A stretch of DNA of 60,408 bases from Candidatus Omnitrophota bacterium (GCA_026387315.1 JAPLLY010000036.1:1-60408); one strand, 5' to 3'; positions 44,294 to 53,191 are shown, counted from the first letter of the stretch. Notes: generated from the sequence alone by a model not told the origin. Numbers and translations are program-made.

Positions 44294-45502
44294 ATGAATA
44301 AGAAAAAACTCGCGGTAATCCTGGGTATTCGCCCGGATGTGATAAGGGCTTCTCTAGTCCTTGAAAAGCTGCGCGCTCAGAAAAAACATGAAATTATCTT
44401 TATTTGGTCAGGCCAGCATTATTCGGATAATCTTAAAGATATATTTTTTAGGGATTTAAATATTGCTCCTCCTGAAATTGAACTTGGAGCAAGCGGGAAC
44501 ACTGACGCGGAAGTAGTAGGTTCGGTTATTTCCAAGCTTTATCCTGTCCTGGAGAAGATTAATCCGGAAGCGGCGGTTTTTCTCGGCGATACCAATACGG
44601 TTATGGGTTGCATAGCCGCAGCCCAGCAGAATATCTCGATTGTACATATTGAGGGCTGTATGCGTTCATACGACTGGAGAATGCCGGAAGAAAAATACCG
44701 CGGGGTAATTGACCATCTTGCTGACGTTATTTATACTTACTTTCCGGAATATAAGAAGCAGGGCATCGATGAAGGGCTCAACCCCGCCAGTATAGTACTT
44801 ACCACCAACCTTATTGTTGACGTAATCAATAAGTATTATTTTGAGGTTAAAGATAAGTTTGACAGCCTGGCGACAACAGCGTTTTTTAAGAAAAGGTCAA
44901 TAGAGAAGAACCAGTATTATCTGATGACCTGCCACCGCCGGGAAAATGTCCACATAAAAGAGTCATTTAAGAATATTCTTAAACTGATTGGCGCTGCGAA
45001 ACGGAAAATTTATTTTCCTGCCAGTTACCGGACTCAGAAAGTATTAAAAAGCTATGGTTTTAGGCTTCCGCCAAACGTTATTACGGTTGATCCTATCGGC
45101 TATACTGAGATGCTTATCTTAATGGCTAATTCCCGCGGCGTAATTACTGATTCCGGGACTGTGGTTGAAGAAACAGCGATTCTTCAAGTACCCTCAATTC
45201 AGATGCGCAAGTCAACTGAGCGGCCTCAAGTATATGATTGCGGCTCAAGCGTAAAATTTGATCCGGCGTTGCCTGAAAAATATAGAGCCAGTACGGTTTT
45301 GGATAAACTCGAGCGTCTCTATGGCAAGAAATGGGAGCATAAGCTGGGAGACGGGAAAGCTTCGCAGCGTCTGACCGCGGATCTTTTGGAGCGGTTAGAT
45401 AAGGGGACGTTTAGAAGGCATAAACCTGAAGATTACCATCTGAAAATAGCGCGTTCTTATAGAGAGGATGGACTTGAGAAAAATAAAAACATTATTAATT
45501 AA
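44294..45502 (+). CDS. UDP-N-acetylglucosamine 2-epimerase family (WecB/FnlC-like)
   Basis: 402 residues. The catalytic set is present: D99 (GDTN), E120 (HIEG), E132-E133 (PEEKYR) and H214 (CHRREN). The normally invariant HVEAGLR reads HIEGCMR, as in the FnlC/WbjD branch. With the preceding RmlD-like reductase this suggests UDP-L-FucNAc or a related 2-acetamido-deoxyhexose. The first enzyme (FnlA/WbjB 4,6-dehydratase) is not evident, so the route would need another SDR here or elsewhere. AAGGAG precedes the ATG; the end overlaps the radical SAM start by 35 bp. Confidence 0.82.
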   Translation: MNKKKLAVILGIRPDVIRASLVLEKLRAQKKHEIIFIWSGQHYSDNLKDIFFRDLNIAPPEIELGASGNTDAEVVGSVISKLYPVLEKINPEAAVFLGDTNTVMGCIAAAQQNISIVHIEGCMRSYDWRMPEEKYRGVIDHLADVIYTYFPEYKKQGIDEGLNPASIVLTTNLIVDVINKYYFEVKDKFDSLATTAFFKKRSIEKNQYYLMTCHRRENVHIKESFKNILKLIGAAKRKIYFPASYRTQKVLKSYGFRLPPNVITVDPIGYTEMLILMANSRGVITDSGTVVEETAILQVPSIQMRKSTERPQVYDCGSSVKFDPALPEKYRASTVLDKLERLYGKKWEHKLGDGKASQRLTADLLERLDKGTFRRHKPEDYHLKIARSYREDGLEKNKNIIN

Positions 45503-46907
45503 TCCGCCGCTTTCTACCGAAGCGTTGTACGGGAAATTCTCCCGAGGCGGTTCTGACCTGCCGCCATTATCCCTGTGTTATATTGCTTCTTATCTTTTGA
45601 AATATGGAAAACAGGTAGATATTCTTGATACGGCTAAGTTACGGTTATCGATTACAGATATAAATAAAAAAATATCGGAATATGAGCCGGATATTATTGG
45701 TTTTCATACTGTCACGCCATATATTAATTTAGTTAAATTTTTGGTATCAGAGATAAAATCCGCGCGGCCAAATATCTTGGTTATTGCAGGCGGCCCTCAT
45801 TTTATGGGTGAGCCTGTTAACGATATTGAAAATTCACAATTAGATATTGCTGTTATAGGAGAAGGTGAACAGACCTGTTTAGAAATTGTAGAGGGGCTGG
45901 AACAAAGCGAAATAAATGGCTTTTTGCTTGATCTTGCTCCTAAGATCAAAGGAATTGTTTATAAGAAAAATAAAAATATTTATGTAAATCCACCGCGTGA
46001 ATTAATTAACGATATTGATACGATTCCATTGCCCGCCCGCCATCTGCTTCCTCCTTTGCGCACTTATAAAGTATCGGTTGTCCAGTATAAACGTTTGCCG
46101 TCAACAGGAGTGCTCACAGCCAGAGGTTGTCCTTTCAAATGTATATTTTGCGTATGTTCAGTTTCAAGGCAAAAGGTACGCAACCATAGCGTAGAATATG
46201 TTATGGCGGAAGTCGATGAACTTATTTATCGATATGGCATCAGGGATATTACTTTTATAGATGATGTATTTACTTTAGACAAGCAGAGGACCTATAGGAT
46301 TTGTGATGAGTTAGCGAAGCGAAAGGATAAACTGACTTGGTCATCCAATGTCAGGATCGGCCTGGTAGATAAAGAAATGCTTAAATATATGAAGGATTCA
46401 GGATGCTGGATGGTTTTAGTCGGAGTAGAAAGCGGCAATCAGGAAATCCTTAATAGGATAAAAAAACAAATAAAGCTCGAACAGGCTGAACAGTTAAGCA
46501 GATGGTGTAAAGAAGCAGGGTTAATGTTTCATCCCAATTATATTATAGGCCACCCCGGAGAAACTGTGGATACGATTAATCAGACAATAAACTTTGCAAA
46601 AAAGCTTTATTCTCATTTTCCGATTTTCACTATTATGACGCCTTATCCTGGTACCGAACTTTGGGATACTGCCGAAGAATACGGGACTTTAAACAAAGAA
46701 GACTTCAGTAATTTTTCTTTGGGGAGCAATAAGCCTTGTTTTGTCCCTTATGGCCTAACAGATAGATTGTTAGTAAAAAAAAGAAGCGAGGCTTATCGAA
46801 AGTGTTATCTTAATTTTCCTATGGCATTACGTCATTTTCGTTCTATTAAATCCTTTAAGGATGTAAAACGTATGTTTGATGCTTTAAATATTTTGTCCGG
46901 ACTGTGA
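45468..46907 (+). CDS. B12-binding-domain radical SAM protein
   Basis: 479 residues. A cobalamin-type domain (about 1-155) has GFHTVTP and VIGEGE. The radical SAM core follows, with C221, C225 and C228 in TARGCPFKCIFC, then VGVESGNQEIL and IIGHPGET. The start lies 35 bp inside the preceding gene with AGAGAGG upstream. The canonical DxHxxG is not seen; GGPHFMGEP is in its place. It may methylate or otherwise modify a sugar or lipid at an unreactive carbon. It is followed by 49 bp and then by the second Gmd. Confidence 0.85.
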   Translation: MDLRKIKTLLINPPLSTEALYGKFSRGGSDLPPLSLCYIASYLLKYGKQVDILDTAKLRLSITDINKKISEYEPDIIGFHTVTPYINLVKFLVSEIKSARPNILVIAGGPHFMGEPVNDIENSQLDIAVIGEGEQTCLEIVEGLEQSEINGFLLDLAPKIKGIVYKKNKNIYVNPPRELINDIDTIPLPARHLLPPLRTYKVSVVQYKRLPSTGVLTARGCPFKCIFCVCSVSRQKVRNHSVEYVMAEVDELIYRYGIRDITFIDDVFTLDKQRTYRICDELAKRKDKLTWSSNVRIGLVDKEMLKYMKDSGCWMVLVGVESGNQEILNRIKKQIKLEQAEQLSRWCKEAGLMFHPNYIIGHPGETVDTINQTINFAKKLYSHFPIFTIMTPYPGTELWDTAEEYGTLNKEDFSNFSLGSNKPCFVPYGLTDRLLVKKRSEAYRKCYLNFPMALRHFRSIKSFKDVKRMFDALNILSGL

Positions 46908-46956
46908 TACTTTTACGCAATAGAAAGTGGAGAATTGTCAGCAAAAAATTAATTTA

Positions 46957-47940
46957 ATGAAAACGGGATTGATTACCGGTATTACCGGTCAGGATGGTTC
47001 ATATTTGGCAGAGCTTCTACTTGCGCAAGGATATCGTGTCGTTGGCGCCGTGAGAGATGTGCAGGGAGCTTCCAAAGTATTTTCTTCTTTGCCGATAAAG
47101 GGGGTAGAGTTAGTTAAATGGGATATGCTGAATCAGGCGGAGATGGTGAAGGTTTTATCGCACTATCAACCTGTTGAATTATATAATTTTGCAGCCTATT
47201 CTTCCGGAGAAGGGATGTTTGATGATCCGGTTGGTATTGGCGAAGTAAATGGGCTGGCAGTTGCGCGGATTTTAGAGGCAATTCGCCAGGTTAATAAAAA
47301 TATCCGTTTTTGTCAGGCTTCAAGCAGTGAAATGTTCGGTGACGTAATCCAGAGCCCTCAGTCGGAAGAAACGGTATTTCATCCGCGCAGCCCTTACGGC
47401 GCCGCGAAACTTTACGCGCATTCGCTAGTTCAGATTTACCGCCGGCATTATGGGTTGTTTGCCTGCTCGGCGATTTTATTTAATCACGAGAGCCCGCGCC
47501 GGGGTTTTGGTTTTGTTACGAGAAAAATCACCTCTGGGGCAGCGAAGATTAAATTGGGGTTAGTCAATGAACTTTGTCTTGGCAGTCTTGACGCGCGCAG
47601 GGATTGGGGGTTTGCGGGAGATTACGCGCGCGCTATGTGGTTGATGTTACAGCAGCCACGCCCGGAAGATTATGTCGTGGCTACCGGCGAAACACATTCG
47701 GTGCGAGAACTCTGTGAAATCGCTTTCGGTCATTTGGGGCTGGATTATCGCGACTATGTGCATCCAGACGTTGCCGCACATCGCCTTGATGAATCTTTGC
47801 AATTGGTGGGAAATCCGGAAAAGGCGAGAAAACAGTTGGGTTGGGCGCCTGAGGTGGAGTTTCGCGAGATGATCAAGATGATGGTTGATGCTGACCTGAG
47901 AATACTTATTGAACAGGGTCAGATTAACCAAAAGGAATAA
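46957..47940 (+). CDS. GDP-mannose 4,6-dehydratase, divergent copy
   Basis: 327 residues from ATG 46957, chosen because it directly gives [14 protein letters not shown]; a GTG at 46927 would add 10 unlike residues. The Gmd signature is at 8-14, SSSE at 122-125 and Y147/K151 in YGAAK. However the RRRTS.FNT..ID loop of true Gmd is missing and AAQSHV is changed to AAYSSGEG, so cofactor contacts or the sugar differ. It shares [12 protein letters not shown] and RRDWGFAGDY with Gmd. It may use another GDP-hexose. It is followed four bases later by a C-methyltransferase. Confidence 0.83.
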   Translation: MKTGLITGITGQDGSYLAELLLAQGYRVVGAVRDVQGASKVFSSLPIKGVELVKWDMLNQAEMVKVLSHYQPVELYNFAAYSSGEGMFDDPVGIGEVNGLAVARILEAIRQVNKNIRFCQASSSEMFGDVIQSPQSEETVFHPRSPYGAAKLYAHSLVQIYRRHYGLFACSAILFNHESPRRGFGFVTRKITSGAAKIKLGLVNELCLGSLDARRDWGFAGDYARAMWLMLQQPRPEDYVVATGETHSVRELCEIAFGHLGLDYRDYVHPDVAAHRLDESLQLVGNPEKARKQLGWAPEVEFREMIKMMVDADLRILIEQGQINQKE

Positions 47941-47944
47941 GGTA

Positions 47945-49195
47945 ATGTATAAAAGAATTGAAAAATGCAGGATTTGTGGGAATAAAAATCTTGTACGAGT
48001 GTTAGATTTAGGCGCGCAGATGCTCACGGGAATATTTCCTCAAGAAAAAGGGGAGAAAATTACGATTGGCCCGTTACGTTTAGTGAAATGTATGGGGGGT
48101 GATGATGTTTGCGGGTTGTTGCAACTTGAACATTCTTATAATTTAGGGGAGATGTATGGAAAAAATTATGGCTATCGCTCCGGCCTTAATGCCAGCATGG
48201 TAGCTCATCTACATAGTAAGGTGAAAAAAATCATGAGGCTGGTTGATTTACGCCAAGGCGATCTGGTTATTGATATCGGTAGCAATGACAGCACTACGTT
48301 GCAGGCTTATCCAGCTTCCGGCCTGGCGCTTGTTGGAATTGATCCGACTGGTGTTAAATTTCACGATTACTATCCTTCACATATTAAATTGATTCCGAAT
48401 TTTTTTTCTTCCGCCGTTATTAATGAATACTTTCCTAAGCAAAAAGCAAAAGTAATTACTTCCTTCTCTATGTTTTATGATTTGGAAGATCCAGTGGAGT
48501 TTATGCGGCAAGTATATGAAGTGCTTGCAGACGACGGAATTTGGGTTTTTGAACAAAGCTATATGCCAGCCATGCTGGATATGAATTCATATGATACGGT
48601 TTGTCATGAGCATCTGGAGTTTTACGCGCTGCATCAGATTAAATGGATGGCTGATCGGGTTGGTTTCAGGATTATTGCTGTTGAGCTCAACGATGTTAAT
48701 GGAGGTAGTTTTTCGGTTGTGGCAGCTAAGTCAGGCGGGAATTTTTCTATTTCTCCTTCAGTGAAGAAGATTCTTGATGATGAACGCTTAAAGCGGCTAA
48801 ATACTCTTGCGCCTTATGAAGCGTTCGCAAAAAGCGCGGCTCAATCTAAGCTCGACTTGCTATCCTTCATTAAAACCGCTCAGGCGGAAGGTAAAACGGT
48901 TGCGGCATTGGGAGCTTCGACAAAAGGCAATGTCCTATTGCAATACTGTGGGTTAACAGAAAAAGATGTGTCTTGTGTGGGAGAAGTAAACACTGATAAA
49001 ATTGGTTGTTTTACGCCGGGTACTTTTATACCCATTGTATCGGAAAACGAGTTGCTTGCTGAGGGACCGGATTATTTAGTTGTTTTGCCGTGGCATTTTA
49101 AGAAGTTTTTTCAAATGCAAGAAAAATATAAACAATTCAATTTGGTTTTTCCGCTGCCGGATTTAGAAATTTCCAGCGCGGGTAAAAAATCATAA
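47945..49195 (+). CDS. Nucleotide-sugar C-methyltransferase (NovU/TylCIII type), copy 2
   Basis: 416 residues from ATG 47945 with AAGGAATAAGG before it; a longer frame from 47909 lies inside the Gmd gene. The zinc-ribbon cysteines are C8, C11, C49 and C56, the last pair in an unusual spacing (CMGGDDVC). The SAM motif is VIDIGSNDSTTL near 98, and the C-terminal NAD-like fold has ALGASTKGNVLLQYCG near 320. It is placed directly behind a divergent Gmd, so C-methylation of a GDP-4-keto-6-deoxyhexose is the simplest guess. Confidence 0.85.
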   Translation: MYKRIEKCRICGNKNLVRVLDLGAQMLTGIFPQEKGEKITIGPLRLVKCMGGDDVCGLLQLEHSYNLGEMYGKNYGYRSGLNASMVAHLHSKVKKIMRLVDLRQGDLVIDIGSNDSTTLQAYPASGLALVGIDPTGVKFHDYYPSHIKLIPNFFSSAVINEYFPKQKAKVITSFSMFYDLEDPVEFMRQVYEVLADDGIWVFEQSYMPAMLDMNSYDTVCHEHLEFYALHQIKWMADRVGFRIIAVELNDVNGGSFSVVAAKSGGNFSISPSVKKILDDERLKRLNTLAPYEAFAKSAAQSKLDLLSFIKTAQAEGKTVAALGASTKGNVLLQYCGLTEKDVSCVGEVNTDKIGCFTPGTFIPIVSENELLAEGPDYLVVLPWHFKKFFQMQEKYKQFNLVFPLPDLEISSAGKKS

Positions 49196-49196
49196 T

Positions 49197-50237
49197 ATGG
49201 AAAATCCCGCGGCGGAGATAAAGCTTTCTATATGTATTCCTACCTATAATCGCGCCAGATTCATCCCAGAAACTTTGGAAAGTATTATCTCGCAAGCCAG
49301 CGATAACGTTGAAATTGTCATTGTGGATGGCGCCTCAACCGATAACACCGCGCTGATCGTCGAGGACTACCGAAAGAAATTTAGAAATTTGGTTTATTTT
49401 CGTTCTGAAAAGAATATGGGCGTGGATCGGGATATGGCTAAGACGATTGAACTTGCCCGCGGCCAATATTGCTGGATGTTTTCGGATGATGATTTGCTTA
49501 AGCCGGGAGCAATTAAAACAATCTTAAAAGAGATTGAATCCGGGTATGAGATATATCTATGCAATATAACGGCCTGCAACCTGAAGATGTCTCCTTATAA
49601 AGAGATGTCTTGGCTGTCTGCTAAGATTAAAGACAGGGTTTTTAATCTGCAAAACAGAAAAGAATTCAAGTTATACTGTGATAACGCGAATTCAATCGGG
49701 GCTCTTTTTAGTTATATGAGTTCGATTATCCTGCGCCGCCAGGAATGGAATATTTCCGGATTCAATCAGGATTTTCAGGCAACGGCATACGCGCTTGCCT
49801 CTTCGCTTATTTCTTTTACTAAACGCAGGTGCAGGTTGAAATACCTGAAAAGTTCTTGGGTGTTTTGGCGTAATGATAATGAAAGTTTTCAAATCTCAGG
49901 GGGTTTAGTAAAAAGGTTTTTACTGGATTTTGACGGTTATTTAAAATTAGCAGATAAATATTTCGCGGACGATGAAAATTTAAAAAAATCATTTTTAAAA
50001 GTTATGACCCGCGAGCATCCCTGGTATACGGTTGTGCATGCCGCATCCTTGATCGACGACCGGCAATTATGGCTGCAATTCAAAAATAAGCTGATTGCTT
50101 TTGGCTATAGCCCGGTAATGGTTGAGTTTTGCCGTTTCTGGTCCAGGAATCAAGATTTGGTAGAGATGACAGTTAAACTAAAACGTAAGTTGGTCCGCAG
50201 CGGTATTTATTTATGGTTAAATGATAAAATTATTTAA
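49197..50237 (+). CDS. Glycosyltransferase family 2 (abequosyltransferase-like)
   Basis: 346 residues. LSICIPTYNRARFIPETLES (about 9-28), VIVDGASTDNTALIVEDY near 41 and CWMFSDDDLL near 89 place it with WbaV/RfbV-like GT2 enzymes, some of which transfer 3,6-dideoxyhexoses. That is of interest because a ColD-like dehydratase is encoded upstream, but the family link is only suggestive. The gene starts one base after the methyltransferase stop and overlaps the next gene by 17 bp. Confidence 0.82.
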   Translation: MENPAAEIKLSICIPTYNRARFIPETLESIISQASDNVEIVIVDGASTDNTALIVEDYRKKFRNLVYFRSEKNMGVDRDMAKTIELARGQYCWMFSDDDLLKPGAIKTILKEIESGYEIYLCNITACNLKMSPYKEMSWLSAKIKDRVFNLQNRKEFKLYCDNANSIGALFSYMSSIILRRQEWNISGFNQDFQATAYALASSLISFTKRRCRLKYLKSSWVFWRNDNESFQISGGLVKRFLLDFDGYLKLADKYFADDENLKKSFLKVMTREHPWYTVVHAASLIDDRQLWLQFKNKLIAFGYSPVMVEFCRFWSRNQDLVEMTVKLKRKLVRSGIYLWLNDKII

Positions 50238-51465
50238 TTATTTATTGATTTCTAGCATTTTTACTGGAGGGTTTGTTTTTAATAATGGTCATTTTGATTT
50301 TTACCTCAGCTATATATTTATGGCCGGTTTTTTACTGGCCTGCGTCTTTTTTTACCGAAAAATAGATATCCCGCGAAAATTCCTTTATATCCTGACGGCT
50401 GTTTTTTTCCTCTCTCTGATAAATGTTTTCCAGGGTAATAATTCCCTTCCCGCATTGTTAAAAGTAATGATCGGATTTCTCCTTAATGGCGTGACTTATT
50501 ACCTGTTGATTCGTCTAAACGACAATAAGGTTGATGGGCTTTTCCGTATATATATACAAATTGCCTGCGCAGTTGCCTTAATCGGGATTTTTCAGGAAAT
50601 CAGTTATCTGGTAGGGTTTAAGGGAGGGTATGACTACCGATTTTTTATTCCTCGAACAGTTCGTCCTTCTACGCAATATGGGATTCTTAGGGTTATATCA
50701 ATTATGCAGGAACCCGCGCATCTGGGCGCGGCGATGGCCCCGGCGTTATTTGTTTCTATCTTAAATATTATTCAAGGGACAAAATATTTCATAAATAAGA
50801 AAATGAGCTGGCTGATCATTGCGTGTGTTTTATTATCATTTTCATTAGTCTCTTATTTGGGAATTATTGCCGTTTTTGTTTTGATTATGTTTAATTATAA
50901 AAGGGTAAAAATGATTGTTGTCTGTACACTGATTCCGGTTATCTTGATATTTACGGCTTATAAAACTTTACCTGAGATCAGGTTGAGAATTGATGACACG
51001 ATTGCCGTGATTAGCGGTAAAAAACCGCTTGATAGACACGTTACTTTGAGTGTTTTTGTTGTCTGTAGGAATGGTTTTGTTGCCTACCAAAGTTTTAGGA
51101 ATAACCCTTTGTTTGGCTCAGGATTAGGCAGCCATCCTTTGTCGTATGGCCGCTATATCTCTCCGGAAACTGATCCGGAAATCATCATGCCTACTCTGAA
51201 TAAGGAGGATGCCTCCGGGTTATTTCTCAGGATCCTTTCAGAAACAGGCCTATTGGGAGTTTTTCTTTTCTTCTATTTTATTTTCAGGTTTTATGTATCC
51301 AGAAAAAAACAGAGCCATTTTTGGGTTATCAGTAACGCGATAATTTGTCTAGTTATTTTAAATCTGCTGAGGCAGGGTAATTATTTCTACAATGGTTTTA
51401 TATTCTTTATTTGGTTATATTATTTTACCTACAAGAACGCAGAAGCCAAAGAGACGCCTGTATAA
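50221..51465 (+). CDS. O-antigen ligase/polymerase-like membrane protein (Wzy_C)
   Basis: 414 residues with about 11 hydrophobic segments and one long periplasmic loop (about 250-350). The loop holds NPLFGSGLGSHPLSYGRY, the RxxxFGxGxG-like pattern common to WaaL, Wzy and exopolysaccharide polymerases. It would join glycan units or attach the chain to an acceptor outside the inner membrane. Its presence beside an ABC exporter (Wzm/Wzt) fits a ligase better than a Wzx-dependent polymerase, as I find no Wzx flippase. Confidence 0.8.
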   Translation: MIKLFNYLLISSIFTGGFVFNNGHFDFYLSYIFMAGFLLACVFFYRKIDIPRKFLYILTAVFFLSLINVFQGNNSLPALLKVMIGFLLNGVTYYLLIRLNDNKVDGLFRIYIQIACAVALIGIFQEISYLVGFKGGYDYRFFIPRTVRPSTQYGILRVISIMQEPAHLGAAMAPALFVSILNIIQGTKYFINKKMSWLIIACVLLSFSLVSYLGIIAVFVLIMFNYKRVKMIVVCTLIPVILIFTAYKTLPEIRLRIDDTIAVISGKKPLDRHVTLSVFVVCRNGFVAYQSFRNNPLFGSGLGSHPLSYGRYISPETDPEIIMPTLNKEDASGLFLRILSETGLLGVFLFFYFIFRFYVSRKKQSHFWVISNAIICLVILNLLRQGNYFYNGFIFFIWLYYFTYKNAEAKETPV

Positions 51466-51475
51466 ATTTAGTATT

Positions 51476-52576
51476 ATGCCGGATGAAAAAGTAAAAAAGA
51501 AGATCGTTATCTCTGCTGTAAATTTGGTTGAAGGCGGGCCTCTAACGGTATTACTGGAATGCCTCAAATATTCATCTGCTAACTTAGCGGATGAATATGA
51601 GATTATCGCGCTGGTTAACAGAAAAGGCCTGTGCCCTTTTAAAAATATAACCTATTTAGAGTTTCCAGAATCAAAAAAATCATGGATTAACCGTTTGTAT
51701 TATGAATATTATTATTTTTCTAAATTGGCAAAACGGTTAAATCCTTTCCTTTGGTTATCCCTTCATGATATAACTCCGAATGTTCGTGCGAGCCGGTTAG
51801 CAGTTTATTGTCATAATCCTTCGCCTTTTCCCGCGATATCATTTAAAGATGTGCGTTGGGGCGGGTATAAGTTTATATTGTTTAAATTATTTTATCGTTA
51901 TTTGTACGCGATTAACATAAAGAAGAATAACTTCGTAATTTTGCAGCAAGATAGTTTGAGGAAAAGGTTCAGGCAATTAACCGGCGTAAGTAATATTATT
52001 GTCGCTCATCCGGGTATCAGTTCGGAAATCAAGGTTAGCTCTTTATCCGGGGACGAAAATATCTTTTTCTATCCTGCTTTTCCCAGGGTGTTTAAGAATT
52101 TAGAAGTTATTTGCAGGGCTTCAGAAATACTGTTAAAGGAGGGGATTGATAATTTTAAAATTATATTTACTATTTCCGGAACTGAGAATCGGTATGCAAA
52201 GTACATTTATAATTCATTCAAGCATATAAAAAATATCAAGTTTTTGGGAATACTGAATAGGGATAAAGTTTTAGAGCTTTATCGCAGCGCAAGCTGCGTG
52301 ATTTTTCCTTCGAAATTGGAAACTTGGGGAATTCCGATTACTGAAGCCAAGCTTTTTTCCAAGCCCATTCTTTTAGCGAACCTAGAATATGCCTATGAGA
52401 CATTGGGAGCTTATGATAAGGTTAATTTTTTTAATCCGGATGACTTCCGGCAATTAGCTGCCCTAATGAAAGGCTTAATCAATAAAACAGCTGTTTTTGA
52501 AAAGATAGAGGCAAAGGCTATTCCGGCCCCTTTTTCGCAAAACTGGAGAGAGTTGTTTGATATTTTATTAAGGTAG
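51476..52576 (+). CDS. GT4-type glycosyltransferase
   Basis: 366 residues from the ATG at 51476. It starts with a strand-glycine segment ISAVNLVEGGPLTVLLECL (about 12-30), and the second domain has IFFYPAFPRVFKNLEVICRA, then SASCVIFPSKLETWGIPITEAKLFSKPIL, the ExxxxxxE donor-binding motif of GT4. Upstream in-frame codons from 51392 overlap the ligase gene and lack a site. The last 15 codons recur as a scrap at 56034-56078, evidence that a second copy once existed or that this end was duplicated. Confidence 0.85.
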   Translation: MPDEKVKKKIVISAVNLVEGGPLTVLLECLKYSSANLADEYEIIALVNRKGLCPFKNITYLEFPESKKSWINRLYYEYYYFSKLAKRLNPFLWLSLHDITPNVRASRLAVYCHNPSPFPAISFKDVRWGGYKFILFKLFYRYLYAINIKKNNFVILQQDSLRKRFRQLTGVSNIIVAHPGISSEIKVSSLSGDENIFFYPAFPRVFKNLEVICRASEILLKEGIDNFKIIFTISGTENRYAKYIYNSFKHIKNIKFLGILNRDKVLELYRSASCVIFPSKLETWGIPITEAKLFSKPILLANLEYAYETLGAYDKVNFFNPDDFRQLAALMKGLINKTAVFEKIEAKAIPAPFSQNWRELFDILLR

Positions 52577-52591
52577 AATGGGAAGGTTTAC

Positions 52592-52630
52592 GAGATTGCT
52601 TCGTCGCCTGCGGGCTCCTCGCAATGACAC
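52592..52630. repeat. Dispersed intergenic repeat (ATTGCGAGGA type)
   Basis: On the minus strand the segment reads TGTCATTGCGAGGAGCCCGC followed by AGGCGACGAAGCAATCTC. I know this type of short repeat as frequent in intergenic DNA of many bacteria. Only one copy is in this window. It lies 15 bp after a gene end, where it may form part of an mRNA hairpin. Confidence 0.55.
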
Positions 52631-52654
52631 ATTAGTGAGCTTTGAAAAATAAAT

Positions 52655-52693
52655 GTTAGATTTTAACCTTTTCTGCGTCTGTTGTAGTAGGAA
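52655..52693 (+). promoter_or_regulatory. Leader motif before the BRO-N gene
   Basis: A 39-base stretch from GTTAGATTTT to GTAGGAA that reappears with the same two ends and the same length (27 of 39 bases equal) at 59287-59325 before the KilA-N gene. It lies 34 bp ahead of the BRO-N start. It may be a shared promoter or operator of these phage-type genes, or a conserved edge of the cassettes. Confidence 0.4.
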
Positions 52694-52726
52694 AAAGTAA
52701 TGATAACGCGGAAAAAGGAGGAAAGC

Positions 52727-53128
52727 ATGGATACAAAGATAGCGATATTTAAAGGGCAGAAGGTGCGCAAAACCATTTATAAAAATGAATGGTGGTTTGT
52801 GGTTGAGGATGTCGTTGTGGCATTAACAGATACTGTTAATGTGAAAGATTATATAAATAAGATGCGCCTTCGGGATGAAGAGCTAGCCAAAGGGTATGGA
52901 CAAATTGTCCATACCCTTCTTGTTGAAACGGCGGGCGGGAAACAACATATGAACTGTGCCAATACGGAAGGTATTTTTCGTATTATTCAATCTATACCTT
53001 CACCCAATGTTGAACCTTTTACGTTAGAAGAGGAGATTAGGGAGATGGTGAAAGAAACCGAGATTGATTCACCCGCCTTTGGCGGGTTCACAATGACGGA
53101 GAGAGGGGGTTCCGTGGGAGTGAAGTGA
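52727..53128 (+). pseudogene. BRO-N domain (phage antirepressor-like) protein, 3' truncated
   Basis: 133 residues from ATG 52727, which has AAGGAGGAAAG upstream. Residues 1-85 form a BRO N-terminal DNA-binding domain (KIAIFKGQKVRKTIY, NEWWFVVEDVVVAL, CANTEGIFRIIQSIPSP). After VEPF the protein should continue into a long alpha-helical region, but it switches to unrelated residues encoded by a dispersed repeat (ACCCGCC, TTT, GGCGGGT at 53071-53087) and stops. So the gene lost its C-terminal half. Full-length relatives are about 270 residues. The stub may still bind DNA. Confidence 0.75.
53071..53110. repeat. Dispersed hairpin repeat inside the BRO-N remnant
   Basis: ACCCGCC (53071-53077) and GGCGGGT (53081-53087) form a stem with a TTT loop, followed by TCACAATGACGGAGAGAG, a string typical of intergenic repeats. 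It supplies the last ~18 codons of the BRO-N stub. Confidence 0.55.
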
Positions 53129-53141
53129 TGTTAGACCAAAG

Positions 53142-53191
53142 TTAGATATATGTAAAAATAGTCTTGACTAATTTTAGATATATGATAAATT
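53142..53191 (+). promoter_or_regulatory. Promoter with two direct TTAGATATATG repeats
   Basis: TTAGATATATG occurs at 53142-53152 and 53174-53184, 32 bp apart, close to three helical turns. A -35-like TTGACT lies at 53164-53169 and TAAATT 16 bases later, covering the second repeat, so a protein bound there would block polymerase. The ATPase gene starts 38 bp on. A related GTATCTAAC (reverse GTTAGATAC) is found at 54461-54469 after that gene. Confidence 0.45.
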
